Part shown: positions 6,507 through 14,870 of the stretch, one piece after another
How the letters are laid out: every line of letters begins with the position of its first letter
Position numbering within the stretch: the first letter of the stretch is position 1
Source: a virus
IMG/VR virus record: IMGVR_UViG_3300043410_001755
Span: 1 to 31,608 of that record
Strand: one strand, 5' to 3'
DNA: 31,608 bases
Position numbers and translations under genes: made by a program
The notes under the pieces: generated by a model
What the model was told of the DNA's origin: nothing
Database searches by the model: none
Seen by the model: only the letters and a program-made list of their open reading frames with translations

Positions 6507-6649
6507 AATTAGCAGGTAATGATATAACACGCATAGATGCTATCACAAAAGAGCCGTTGGAAAAATGCTTGATGTATTTATCTTATATTACGGATAGGAA
6601 TTTAGTTGAAAGCATGATTCATAAGGAAAACATTCAGAAAATTAAATAG
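6386..6649 (+). CDS. C-terminal extension reached by -1 frameshift at T10
   Basis: In the -1 frame relative to 5883-6506, an open reading frame continues from the ten-T run (6385-6394) to the TAG at 6647-6649. It encodes IKGLAQRYPELYEQDGGDLS, then FAKKWKTYSTIIELAGND and a helical end, which reads as real protein. Fused with the upstream part it would give about 255 aa. There is no good start inside it, so it is expected only through frameshifting. This parallels lambda G/GT tail chaperones, where a minor longer product carries a tape-measure-binding domain. A homopolymer sequencing error (nine or eleven T) would instead make it a single ordinary gene. Confidence 0.65.
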   Translation, partial: FFFIKGLAQRYPELYEQDGGDLSQYQINFAKKWKTYSTIIELAGNDITRIDAITKEPLEKCLMYLSYITDRNLVESMIHKENIQKIK

Positions 6650-6656
6650 ATTTAGT

Positions 6657-6665
6657 GTTATAGTA
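6657..6665 (+). promoter_or_regulatory. GTTATAGTA motif upstream of the 6682 gene
   Basis: Exact copy of the motif at 3974 and 16320. It lies 25 bases before the ATG at 6682, the same distance as at 16320, and just after the stop of the -1 frame extension (6649). A candidate phage late promoter or processing/translation element. Confidence 0.35.
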
Positions 6666-6681
6666 AAAACATTAGTCTGAT

Positions 6682-6933
6682 ATGAGTGGAACTCCATCAC
6701 AAACACAAAACCAAAGATTAAATAGTGGTGTCTATATAGGCCCGACTAGAGGTAAGAGTTCTCCAAAGAATAGTAGGAGAGCTTGTTTATGTTTAGACGG
6801 AAGAACATATAGCAGAAAATGCTGCAACGGAGCATTAGCAGAGCAAGGTATTGGAAATACACAATCACCTCCGATTCCATATGGCGGATTTTCGGATGGA
6901 TTTTCAGACGGATTTAATATAAGAAATTATTAA
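6682..6933 (+). CDS. Small Cys-rich phage protein, function unknown
   Basis: An 83-aa protein with central ACLCLDGRTYSRKCCNGAL, a CxC and CC pair around a conserved-looking DGRTYS core. Proteins with this core are frequent in Bacteroidetes phages next to tail or fibre genes. The tail has two exact copies of FSDGF, and the N-terminus is Ser/Gln/Asn-rich. The four clustered Cys could bind a metal or form disulfides in a virion component. It lies directly before the fibre gene. No function known. Confidence 0.7.
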   Translation: MSGTPSQTQNQRLNSGVYIGPTRGKSSPKNSRRACLCLDGRTYSRKCCNGALAEQGIGNTQSPPIPYGGFSDGFSDGFNIRNY

Positions 6934-6948
6934 AAGAAATAAAAAGAT

Positions 6949-9900
6949 ATGGCTGAATTAACTAAACAGCAATTGACGGTAGAGAATAATGGTAGTTTTC
7001 CTAGCAATACTACGGGATACATCACTCCTACTATATTAAGAGAATACAACCAAGATATCATAGATTCTATGGTTGATGAAATCAGTTATCAGGCTGATAG
7101 TGGTAGTTTCAATGCAAGAATAAATGCTATTACTAGTAGTGGAAATGTTGATACCGGTTCATTAGTAACTACATCATCATTCAATTCTTATACTGCATCT
7201 AACGATAGCAAAGTAAATAGTTTAATAGCTGCGACAGGATCATATGTAACAACTTCACAAACTTCTTCAATGACAGTTTTAAGTTCTTCATATGCGGTAA
7301 CTGCTTCATATGCATTAAACTCAACATCAATTAATACAGGCTCATTTGTAACTACATCTTCATTTAATGCTTTCACTCAATCATATACAACTGATAGTGC
7401 AAGTTTTAATAGTAGAATTAATGCATTTGCAAGTAGTAGTGTTCCAGCAGGGACAGTATCATCTTCTGCGCAAATTAGTGCATTAGGATATTTACAAACA
7501 TCTTCATTTAACTCATATACACAAAGTGCGGCAAGTGGAGTTACTTCATCTATTAATAGTGCAACTGCATCTTTAAGTTCTTCAGTAGCTGCAATTAATG
7601 CGGCACAAGATACAAAAATAGCTTCTCTTACTTCTAAAACGGGCTCTTATGCTACGACAGGAAGTAATACATTTAACGGAAACCAAACAATCAGCGGTTC
7701 AATAAATGTAACTGGAGCTATAACTGCCAGTTCAATATATACAGTTTATGAAACTGCATCAGTAATCTATTCTTCAGGTTCTAACCAATTTGGAGATGCT
7801 TCAAATGATGTTCAAACACTTTGGGGACAAGTAGATGTAAAAAATAATTTAGCATCTACGGGAAGTATTAGTGCAAGTGCAGGATTCTTTGGAAACTTAA
7901 CGGGTACTGCATCATACGCAAGTAATGGTGGTGTGACTCGTTTATTCGCAGGGCCTAATATCGCAATCTCTCCATCTGATGGATATGGTGCGGTAACAAT
8001 TACTGCTTCTCCAATTAGTGGTGGGTATTATAATACTGCTACGGGATCTTATGGTTCATTCTATGATACTGGATCTTATGCAATTGCTTCGGTTACTACT
8101 GCATACTCAATGAGTTTCAATAGTACGGATATTAGTAATGGTGTTTATGCGAGTGGAAGTGGTAATACTTCTAAAAATAGATTATTCTTTACTAATGCTG
8201 GTGTATATAATGTTCAATTTAGTGCACAATTTACATCATCTGCAAACTCAATTGCTGATGTAAGTATTTGGTTAAGAAAAGGAAATGATGGTGGTGCAGC
8301 AACTGATTTAGATTTCACAAGAGGAACAATATCAGTTCCTGCGAAAGCGGCATCAATTAATGGTAATATAATCGGTTCTTGGAACTATTTTGTAACAGTT
8401 AATTCAAATGATTACATTCAATTAATGTATCAATCAGAAGATACTGGTGTAGCTCTAACAACATTAGGAGCTGGAACAACTCCAACGACACCTGTATCTC
8501 CATCAATAATATTAACTGCACAAAGAGTAGATACATTCTTATCTAATACGGGTTCATTTAGTGGCTCATTCACCGGTCAATTGATTGGTAGTGCTTCATT
8601 CGCAGTGAACGCTGGAACATTAGATGGAAAAGATTCTACTGAATTTGCAACAACAGGAAGTAATAATTTTAGAGGAGACCAAAATATAATTAATGCTGGT
8701 GGTGCTTATCTAACATTAGAATCAAATGTTAATGGTAGTGGTAGTGCTTATTCAGGTGTTACAGTTAAAGTAGATAATACTACTGACCCAACAAATGTTT
8801 ATTCATCAATTGGTGTAACTGATGCGGCAAATAATAATACTATTGCATTAGCATTTAACTCATACGGCCCTTACCCATCTTCTACTCCGGTATTAAATGG
8901 TGGTGGATATTGGAATGGTTCGGATGTTACAATTGGTTTACCTTCATCAGGTATAATGGATGTATGGAAACCAACAACATTCAAAACAGGATCTGTTGTA
9001 ATCAATGGTACTGGAGAAGCACAAGTTGCTTTACAAGTAATTAGTGGCTCAGTAGAAATAGTTGGGCCTAGAGGAAATGGTGGACACTTCTACTCTAACT
9101 TACCTATTACTTCATCTAATGGTAGAATCAACGGAACATTCGTTATTAAAGATTTAATCGTTAGTGGTACTTGGGGTGGTGAAGGTAGTGGTAGTTTAAC
9201 AGTTGAACACAATGCAACAATTACAGGTAGTTTAAGAGTATTAGGTGGAATTACGGGTAGTATTACCACTGCATCATACGCTACAACCGCATCATATGCA
9301 GTAACTGCTTCTTATATAATTAATGGTGGAGTTCCAACTGGTACAGTTTCATCTTCTGCTCAAATAGGAGCATTTGGATATGCAACAACAGGAAGTAATA
9401 GATTTATTGGAGACCAAATTGTAACCGGTAGTGTTATATCAAATACAAGTGTAAATGTAACTTCAGGGCCATATAGTAGTATTGGAGCAACTGCTGATAC
9501 AACTACTGACCCAACAAATGTGTTTGCAGGAGTTGGTGTGAATACATCTGATGGTAGAAACTTTACATTGGCAATCAATTCATATTCACCTCAATATGGT
9601 GCAACACCTGTTCCAACTTTAATTGGATATTATAATAACCAAGATGGTAGTGATACTGCAATTGGTTTCCCATCAAACGGACAAGCAGACCATTGGAAAA
9701 TTTCAAACTTTAAATATGATGTTAATGTAACTGGATCATTTAGAACTAGTGGAAGTGCTACATTTAATGGACAGAATGTATTTAACGGAACAAATGTTTT
9801 CAATACACCATTAACTTCATCAGCAGCTAGAATAAACGGAGCATTAGAATTTGGTGCAAGTGGAAAGATTACAGGTTCATTTAATACTACGGGTTCAATT

Positions 9901-10212
9901 AATGGAAATGTTAGTACATTATCAATTAGTTCAAATACCGCTTCATTAAATTTAAATAATGGAAACTTCTTTACTTTACAATTAGTAGGAGGAACAAATA
10001 CCTTTATTAATCCATCAAATATTAAACCAGGACAAACAATAAACATTAGAGTAAATACAACTGGAAGTGCGACAGTATCATTCCCTACTTCGGTTAAACA
10101 ACCATCAGGAAGTGCTTACATTCCAACTGCAACTACGGCTACTGATGTTATAACATTAGTAAGTTTTGATAGTAGTACATTGTATTTGGCAAATGTTAAA
10201 AACTTAATATAA
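6949..10212 (+). CDS. Large Ser/Thr/Gly-rich tail fibre protein
   Basis: This 1087-aa protein is built of repeated strands such as TGSFVTTSSFNSYTAS and TASYATTASYAVTASY, typical of beta-rich fibres in aquatic phages. Residues ~350-530 form a C1q/TNF-like jelly roll (ATGSYGSFYDTGSYAIAS, NAGVYNVQFSAQFTS, WLRKGNDGG, NYFVTVNSNDYIQLMYQSED). Two diverged copies of a ~110-aa module follow (8650-9010 and 9382-9740). The last ~110 residues (NLNNGNFFTLQLVGGTNTF ... GQTINIRV ...) are a common phage fibre C-terminal domain. It probably binds the host surface. Its position between the terminase and head modules is unusual for a fibre. Nearest alternative: a head fibre or appendage. Confidence 0.8.
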   Translation: MAELTKQQLTVENNGSFPSNTTGYITPTILREYNQDIIDSMVDEISYQADSGSFNARINAITSSGNVDTGSLVTTSSFNSYTASNDSKVNSLIAATGSYVTTSQTSSMTVLSSSYAVTASYALNSTSINTGSFVTTSSFNAFTQSYTTDSASFNSRINAFASSSVPAGTVSSSAQISALGYLQTSSFNSYTQSAASGVTSSINSATASLSSSVAAINAAQDTKIASLTSKTGSYATTGSNTFNGNQTISGSINVTGAITASSIYTVYETASVIYSSGSNQFGDASNDVQTLWGQVDVKNNLASTGSISASAGFFGNLTGTASYASNGGVTRLFAGPNIAISPSDGYGAVTITASPISGGYYNTATGSYGSFYDTGSYAIASVTTAYSMSFNSTDISNGVYASGSGNTSKNRLFFTNAGVYNVQFSAQFTSSANSIADVSIWLRKGNDGGAATDLDFTRGTISVPAKAASINGNIIGSWNYFVTVNSNDYIQLMYQSEDTGVALTTLGAGTTPTTPVSPSIILTAQRVDTFLSNTGSFSGSFTGQLIGSASFAVNAGTLDGKDSTEFATTGSNNFRGDQNIINAGGAYLTLESNVNGSGSAYSGVTVKVDNTTDPTNVYSSIGVTDAANNNTIALAFNSYGPYPSSTPVLNGGGYWNGSDVTIGLPSSGIMDVWKPTTFKTGSVVINGTGEAQVALQVISGSVEIVGPRGNGGHFYSNLPITSSNGRINGTFVIKDLIVSGTWGGEGSGSLTVEHNATITGSLRVLGGITGSITTASYATTASYAVTASYIINGGVPTGTVSSSAQIGAFGYATTGSNRFIGDQIVTGSVISNTSVNVTSGPYSSIGATADTTTDPTNVFAGVGVNTSDGRNFTLAINSYSPQYGATPVPTLIGYYNNQDGSDTAIGFPSNGQADHWKISNFKYDVNVTGSFRTSGSATFNGQNVFNGTNVFNTPLTSSAARINGALEFGASGKITGSFNTTGSINGNVSTLSISSNTASLNLNNGNFFTLQLVGGTNTFINPSNIKPGQTINIRVNTTGSATVSFPTSVKQPSGSAYIPTATTATDVITLVSFDSSTLYLANVKNLI
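8650..9740 (+). repeat. Duplicated ~110-aa module inside the fibre gene
   Basis: Two stretches, 8650-9010 and 9382-9740, encode the same order of motifs: TTGSN-F-GDQ, then TTDPTNV-S/A-GV, then NSY-P, a Gly/Tyr strand, I-G-PS-G-D-WK, and a K-V--TG end. The DNA still shares the 20-base word around ACTGACCCAACAAATGT (8791 and 9503 areas). This is an internal duplication with substantial divergence and not a recent copy. Confidence 0.65.
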
Positions 10213-10213
10213 T

Positions 10214-10738
10214 ATGAATTTTACACCATCATCTTTTTTGGTAAATTCAAGGCCGAATGATTGTAGAGATTATTCGGCCAAATACTACGCTTTGAGTAAA
10301 ACAAGTGCTGTTGGAGGTGAGTGGACAGCACAATGGTTAAATCCATTAACACTTACTTATTGTACAGCTGCTATTCAATCAGCGGCTTCTCCAAGATATA
10401 TTACTGCAGTTCAAAATACAGTTACTGCAATTAGTGGAGATACGGCTAATGTTACTATTACTGATGAAGGATATAATACCAATTATGTTTGTCCAGCTAA
10501 TATGAATTTATGTGTTGGTCAGAAATATCAGATAGTTGTACCTAATTTTCAAATTGCAATTGTATCTTATTTTGATACTGGCAGTTGTAGTTTCGTTTGT
10601 CAAGCAGATTCCGGTAATAACTGGATTAATGGAACATATTACATAGATGCAGTTTCAGGATCAGTAATTACAGGAAAAGGTGGTATTACAATAACTCCAT
10701 CTGGTGCTTCATATACAACGACATGTAGTGGTTGCTAA
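10214..10738 (+). CDS. Putative virion-associated protein, function unknown
   Basis: The 174-aa protein starts one base after the fibre stop. It has an N-terminal DCRDYSAKYYALSKTSAVGG stretch, several Cys (C17, and pairs in the second half) and a beta-rich C-terminal half (QIVVPNFQIAIVSYFDTGS, then TYYIDAVSGSVITG). Composition is like the surrounding structural proteins. It ends in CSGC. It could be a fibre-associated adhesin or capping protein. I do not recognise a family. Confidence 0.65.
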   Translation: MNFTPSSFLVNSRPNDCRDYSAKYYALSKTSAVGGEWTAQWLNPLTLTYCTAAIQSAASPRYITAVQNTVTAISGDTANVTITDEGYNTNYVCPANMNLCVGQKYQIVVPNFQIAIVSYFDTGSCSFVCQADSGNNWINGTYYIDAVSGSVITGKGGITITPSGASYTTTCSGC

Positions 10739-10768
10739 AATATAAACAAAAAACTGAAAATTTAAAAA

Positions 10769-10776
10769 TAAATTTG
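10769..10776 (+). promoter_or_regulatory. Possible -7 element before the scaffold/capsid genes
   Basis: TAAATTTG matches the Bacteroidetes -7 consensus TAnnTTTG, 29 bases before the ATG at 10805. No TTTG is found 19-21 bases upstream, so the -33 half is missing. The gap between 10738 and 10805 is one of the few non-coding gaps in the late region, so a promoter feeding scaffold and capsid is plausible. Confidence 0.3.
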
Positions 10777-10804
10777 TTATTATTAAAAATGTAAATATAA
10801 AATT

Positions 10805-11491
10805 ATGACTTCAAAACAAGTATTAGATAAGATTTTAACTTTACTTTCAACAAAGAAAGAAGAAGTTATTTTCGCTTATGCTAAATTAGCGGATGGTACA
10901 ATTTTAGAATCTCCAACATTTGATGTAGGTGAACCTATTGATATTGTATCAGAAGATGGTAAAACACCAGCACCAGATGGTGAGCATGAAATTGCTCTTA
11001 AAGACACAGAAGGAAAAGATGTGATAATCAGAGTTCAAGTTAAGGATGGTAAAATTGAAAGCAGAGAGAATGTTGAAGAAGCAAACCCTCAAGCTAAAGA
11101 AACTCCTGAATCTGAAATCAAAAAAGAAGTTGCAGCGGCTGCTGAAACAGTAGAAGCACATCCATTACCTCAAACAACTGATGAAGACCCAAGAAACACA
11201 ATTACTGATGATAGTGAGGATACTGAAAAAGATCCATTAATCACTTTATCATATAGAATTAGTGAATTGGAGAAAGCAGTTGAAGAAATGAAACAAAAGT
11301 TTGCTTTAGAACCAGCTCCAAAAGCTGAAGATAAAAAGGAAGCTGATGTTGAATTAGAAAGAGAATTACCAAAATTAAATGGTGCTCCAGTTGAAGAGAC
11401 TAAATTCTCTACAATGAAGACTGAAAAAATTCAAAATAGAAATAAAGAAGAGAATGCACAAAACTCATTCTTATCTAAATTATACAACTAA
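10805..11491 (+). CDS. Scaffold-like head assembly protein
   Basis: The 228-aa protein is directly upstream of the major capsid gene. Residues ~25-80 form a small beta domain (AKLADGTILESPTFDVGEPI then GEHEIALKDTEGKDVIIRV) seen before capsid genes in Bacteroidetes phages. Residues ~85-150 are acidic and disordered, ~150-170 form a coiled coil (ISELEKAVEEMKQKF), and the end is basic (NRNKEENAQNSFLSKLY). This acidic/coiled-coil build fits an internal scaffold removed during maturation by the XkdF-like protease at 26863. No protease motif is visible in it. Confidence 0.65.
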   Translation: MTSKQVLDKILTLLSTKKEEVIFAYAKLADGTILESPTFDVGEPIDIVSEDGKTPAPDGEHEIALKDTEGKDVIIRVQVKDGKIESRENVEEANPQAKETPESEIKKEVAAAAETVEAHPLPQTTDEDPRNTITDDSEDTEKDPLITLSYRISELEKAVEEMKQKFALEPAPKAEDKKEADVELERELPKLNGAPVEETKFSTMKTEKIQNRNKEENAQNSFLSKLYN

Positions 11492-11512
11492 AAATATTAA
11501 AAAGGTATTAAA

Positions 11513-12490
11513 ATGAAACAAAGACAAAATTTTACTAACCCAACAATTACTACGACGTATGCGGGTGAGTTTGCAGGTAAATACATCGCAGCTGCGTTGT
11601 TATCTGCTAAGACTTTGGACAATAAGTATGTTACAATTATGCCGAATGTGAAGTATCGTTCAGTAATCCAAAAGATTGCAGTATCTGATATCATCGCTGA
11701 CGCATCTTGTGATTTCACTGCGACTGGCTCAGTAGCATTGTCTGAAAGAATATTAGAACCAAAAGAATTACAAGTAAACTTACAATTATGTAAGCAACAA
11801 TTCGTAGATTCTTGGGAAGCTTTACAATTAGGATATTCAGCGTTTGACCAAATTCCTGCTAACTTCAACGACTTCTTGGTGAGCTATGTTGGTGGACAAG
11901 TGGCACAAGCAACTGAAATCTCTATTTGGCAAGGTGTTACTGCTACTAACGGACAATTCGGTGGTTTCCAACCAGCGTTATCTGCTTCTATCGCAGCAGG
12001 TGGTTCAACAGCAGTATTACCAGCAAGAACAACAGGTGGTAGTTCAGCAATCATTTCTGGATCAATCACTTCTGCAAACGTGTTATCTAAATTAGATTCA
12101 GTAGTATCTACTATCCCTAACACAGTTTATGGTAAAGAAGATTTATTACTTTATGTTCCAACGAATGTAGGTAAGGCTTACCAACAAGCATTAGCAGGTG
12201 GAGCAGTAGGAGCAAATGGTTGGAATAACCAAATGAACGTGGGCGACAAACCTTTCAACTTCAATGGTATTGAAATCGTATTGTGTCCAGGTATGGCTAG
12301 TGATTCTATCGTAGCTGCACAAAAATCAAACTTATTCTTCGGTACAGGTTTATTATCTGATTACAACGAAGTTAAAGTATTAGACATGGCTGACTTGGAT
12401 GGTTCTCAAAATTATAGAGTAATTATGAGATACACAGCTGGAACTCAATTCGGTATTGGTCAAGACATCGTTTACTACGGAGCTTACTAA
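11513..12490 (+). CDS. Major capsid protein
   Basis: The 325-aa protein follows the scaffold and has HK97-fold characteristics: an N-terminal arm, a helix-rich P-domain segment (LCKQQFVDSWEALQLGYSAF), a long Gly/Ser/Ala-rich loop near 145-185, and a C-terminal beta part (FNFNGIEIVLCPGMA, NYRVIMRYTAGTQFGIGQDIV). Codons are visibly different from neighbours, with more C-ending codons such as ATC, TTC and AAC, as expected for a very highly expressed gene. It is followed by a GC-rich hairpin and the tail tube gene. Function is inferred from position, size and composition. Confidence 0.85.
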   Translation: MKQRQNFTNPTITTTYAGEFAGKYIAAALLSAKTLDNKYVTIMPNVKYRSVIQKIAVSDIIADASCDFTATGSVALSERILEPKELQVNLQLCKQQFVDSWEALQLGYSAFDQIPANFNDFLVSYVGGQVAQATEISIWQGVTATNGQFGGFQPALSASIAAGGSTAVLPARTTGGSSAIISGSITSANVLSKLDSVVSTIPNTVYGKEDLLLYVPTNVGKAYQQALAGGAVGANGWNNQMNVGDKPFNFNGIEIVLCPGMASDSIVAAQKSNLFFGTGLLSDYNEVKVLDMADLDGSQNYRVIMRYTAGTQFGIGQDIVYYGAY

Positions 12491-12513
12491 TAAAAAAAAT
12501 TAGAGAGAATAGT

Positions 12514-12534
12514 GGGGAGGGTTTATCCCTCTCC
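12514..12534 (+). terminator. Hairpin after the capsid gene, partial terminator
   Basis: GGGGAGGG (12514-12521) pairs with CCCTCTCC (12527-12534) over eight positions, with one G-U, around TTTAT. It is followed by TATCTTTCTT rather than a clean T-run. It may be a leaky terminator or a stabilising 3' hairpin that boosts capsid relative to downstream genes. The left arm GGGGAGGG is the same as that of the hairpin at 573. Confidence 0.55.
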
Positions 12535-12574
12535 TATCTTTCTTAAACAAACAAACAATTAAAAAATTAAAAAT

Positions 12575-13111
12575 ATGGCTTGTAATCTAACTCAAGGTAG
12601 ACAAGAAGTATGTAAAGAATCAGTAGGTGGTTTGAAAGGTGTTTACTTTATCAACTACACAACTGCATCTTTTGCTAAAAACGCAACTGGTGAAGTAACT
12701 GCTCTTCCTTCTGGATCTACAGTTTATTATTATGAATTAAAGGGTACAAGCAATTATGTGGAAACAGTTAACTCTTCAAGAGATAATGGTACTACATTCT
12801 TCTCTCAAGCATTAACATTGAATTTAAAGAAGTTGACAAACGAAATGACAACTCAATTAAAATTAATGGCTTATGGTAGACCACAAATTGTTGTTTGGAC
12901 TAATGCAGGAGATGCTTTATTAGTAGGTGAAAAATTAGGTGCTGATTTAACTGCAGGTACAATTCAAACCGGTGGTTCATTAGGAGATTTGTATGGATAT
13001 TCTGCGACTTTCACAGGTCAAGAACAATTACCAGCAGCTTTCTTATCTGGATCAACAACAGGAAGTGCATTTGCAAGTTTAACTTCTCAACCAACTATCG
13101 TATATAACTAA
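12575..13111 (+). CDS. Major tail tube protein
   Basis: The 178-aa protein starts CNLTQGRQEVCKESVGGLKG and continues with VYFINYTTASF, VYYYELKGTSNYVET, NGTTFFSQALTLNLKKL, LMAYGRPQIVVWTNAG and LGDLYGYSATFTGQE. This order of motifs is characteristic of major tail tube proteins in Bacteroidetes phages. It forms the hexameric rings around the tape measure. C-ending codons are common, as in the capsid gene, fitting high expression. It is bracketed by the capsid hairpin and a strong terminator at 13160. Confidence 0.75.
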   Translation: MACNLTQGRQEVCKESVGGLKGVYFINYTTASFAKNATGEVTALPSGSTVYYYELKGTSNYVETVNSSRDNGTTFFSQALTLNLKKLTNEMTTQLKLMAYGRPQIVVWTNAGDALLVGEKLGADLTAGTIQTGGSLGDLYGYSATFTGQEQLPAAFLSGSTTGSAFASLTSQPTIVYN

Positions 13112-13159
13112 TAGAATTAGTTCAACTTTAAGTTTAATAATAAAATTTAAAACATTGGA

Positions 13160-13187
13160 GGGTAATCAAATGATTACCCTTTTTTTA
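13160..13187 (+). terminator. Strong terminator after capsid/tube module
   Basis: GGGTAATC (13160-13167) and GATTACCC (13172-13179) form a perfect 8-bp stem with loop AAAT, followed by eight T (13180-13187). It ends the scaffold-capsid-tube transcript. Confidence 0.9.
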
Positions 13188-13210
13188 TGTAGAAATTTCT
13201 ATTTCCAAAT

Positions 13211-13219
13211 GTTATATAG
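13211..13219 (+). promoter_or_regulatory. GTTATATAG, variant of the late-gene motif
   Basis: GTTATATAG lies 33 bases before the ATG at 13244 and just after the terminator at 13160-13187, where a new promoter is needed to transcribe the portal and tail genes. It differs from GTTATAGTA by a shift of TA. No Bacteroidetes -7 TTTG element is present in the gap. Confidence 0.3.
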
Positions 13220-13243
13220 ATAATACGAGATAAATAATATATA

Positions 13244-13600
13244 ATGCAGGCTTATTTCATTACCGGGTCAAACTATTTCTCTATAAGAACACAACCATTC
13301 GTATCAGGAGCAGCTTTAACATTGCAATTGCAAAATATGCTGACTCTTAAAAACACGTCAGGTTCAATAAACAATTACTCATACAATACATACGAATCAC
13401 TATTACAATGGACAGCAAGTATTAGTGGCTCATTGATTGGCGGTGAATATAGAGCAACAATAACTTCAGGATCAACTGATATATGGCATGGTTCTATACA
13501 AGTTTATCAAACTCAAAGTAATAGTATTGATTACTACAACCAAAATTCTGAAAATTATAAATCTAATATTTCAGCAACAGAATATATAATAATGACATAA
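13244..13600 (+). CDS. Putative structural protein, function unknown
   Basis: A 118-aa beta-rich protein. It starts MQAYFITGSNYFSIRTQPF and has alternating polar strands with SGSLIGGEYRATITSGSTD in the second half, reminiscent of small Ig-like or decoration domains. It is the first gene after a terminator and precedes the portal by one base. It could be a head decoration or tail protein. Family not recognised. Confidence 0.65.
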   Translation: MQAYFITGSNYFSIRTQPFVSGAALTLQLQNMLTLKNTSGSINNYSYNTYESLLQWTASISGSLIGGEYRATITSGSTDIWHGSIQVYQTQSNSIDYYNQNSENYKSNISATEYIIMT

Positions 13601-13601
13601 T

Positions 13602-13736
13602 ATGAAAAAGAATTATCAAAACTTTTCAGTAGTTTCGCTTAATCAACAATCAGTTCCTGTAATTAGGGAAGATGTTAAGACTCGTTTTACATGGGTGCCG
13701 TTTGGTATTACATTGCAGATGATTTCTTTCCATTAA
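13602..13736 (+). CDS. N-terminal fragment of portal protein, frame-broken
   Basis: ATG 13602 lies one base after the previous stop (TAATATG), the usual spacing here. The 44-aa frame reads NYQNFSVVSLNQQSVPVIRE then DVKTRFTWVPFG before drifting into ITLQMISFH and a stop. KTRFTWVPFG is what is expected just before the ADDFFPLITLAYNTS segment of the portal gene in the overlapping -1 frame, where portals typically have W-V-x-(Y/F)-G-x-D-N-x-(F/Y)-P. So this is very probably the true N-terminus of the portal, separated by an indel or frameshift near 13705-13718. Confidence 0.65.
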   Translation: MKKNYQNFSVVSLNQQSVPVIREDVKTRFTWVPFGITLQMISFH

Positions 13737-14863
13737 TTACATTGGCTTATAATACATCTACAACCAATGCGGCTTGTATTGAGGGTGTTAGTGATTTAAT
13801 CTTTGGAAAAGGATTATACACAAAGAACGAATCATTTACTGAAAATTTAAGTAAACTATTACCACAAGAAGAAGTTAAGAGAGTAATCTTTGATTTAAAA
13901 TTATATGGTAATGGAGCATTTCAGGTATATTGGAATGATGACCACACAAAAATCATTAAATTCTATCATATACCAGTTCAAACTTTAAGAGCTGAAAAGA
14001 TTTATGATAATCCTCAAATAGAGAATTATTACTATTGTACTGATTGGTTTGATCAAAAAGCACAAAAACATAAAAAGAAGATTCCTGCTTTCGGTACATC
14101 TACTGAAAATATGGAAATTCTTTACATAAAAAATTACTCACCAGGTAAATTCTATTATTCCCTACCTGATTGGATTCCAGCTTTACAATTCGCAGAAGTG
14201 GAAGCTGAATTAAGTAACTTACATATTAATAATATAGAAAATGGTTTCTTACCATTAGTTATGGTTAATATGAACAATGGCGTTCCTGCTCCTGAAGAGA
14301 GAGATACTATTGAAGATTTGATTGAAAGAAAATTCACTGGTAGTAGAAATGCAGGTAGATTTATGTTATCATTTAATGATGATGTAAATTCAAAACCAAC
14401 TATTGATACAATTAACATTGATAATTTACATGAAAAGTTTGAGTATGTTGCCAATTATGCGCAAGATAGAATATTGGTTGCTCATCGCATCACCTCACCT
14501 CTTTTATTCGGTATTAGAACTGCTAACAATGGTTTTAGTTCTCAATCTGAAGAGATGAAAACTGCATACGATATTTTACAATCAATGACAATCAATCCAT
14601 TCCAAAATTTAGTATTGAATTTCTTAACTGCGGCATTGGATGAAGGTGGATGGGAAGAATCACAATTGTATTTTGAACAATTAACTCCATTGGCTATCTT
14701 ATCAACAACTGCTGAAGAAACAGGACAAACAATCAATGAAGTTCAAGAAGATGTAAATGAGAATGCTGAAAATCCAGATGTAGTTGATTCAGAGACAGAT
14801 GATGTATCTCAATTAAAACATACTGATTTCAATTTCATTAAAAATTACGAAGTATATAAATAA
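13691..14863 (+). CDS. Portal protein (frame with missing N-terminus)
   Basis: The 390-aa frame reads from IADDFFPLITLAYNTSTTNA through ACIEGVSDLIFGKGL, QEEVKRVIFDLKLYGNGAFQ and RILVAHRITSPLLFGIRTAN, and ends in an acidic tail, consistent with the Bacteroidetes phage portal. The ATG at 13691 is an artefact of the frame: the first residues (MGAVWYY) do not match a portal start, and a proper N-terminus lies in the other frame at 13602. The portal forms the dodecameric DNA channel and docks terminase. Unusually, it lies downstream of the capsid gene. Assignment is by motif order and position. Confidence 0.8.
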   Translation: MGAVWYYIADDFFPLITLAYNTSTTNAACIEGVSDLIFGKGLYTKNESFTENLSKLLPQEEVKRVIFDLKLYGNGAFQVYWNDDHTKIIKFYHIPVQTLRAEKIYDNPQIENYYYCTDWFDQKAQKHKKKIPAFGTSTENMEILYIKNYSPGKFYYSLPDWIPALQFAEVEAELSNLHINNIENGFLPLVMVNMNNGVPAPEERDTIEDLIERKFTGSRNAGRFMLSFNDDVNSKPTIDTINIDNLHEKFEYVANYAQDRILVAHRITSPLLFGIRTANNGFSSQSEEMKTAYDILQSMTINPFQNLVLNFLTAALDEGGWEESQLYFEQLTPLAILSTTAEETGQTINEVQEDVNENAENPDVVDSETDDVSQLKHTDFNFIKNYEVYK

Positions 14864-14870
14864 TTAAAAT

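Noticed and set aside
7188-10046. Minus-strand frames over the fibre gene (7188-7376, 9360-9578, 9630-10046) and similar ones elsewhere
   Set aside because: They arise from biased Ser/Thr/Gly codons of the plus-strand gene, have no promoter or spacing support, and read as hydrophobic low-complexity sequence.
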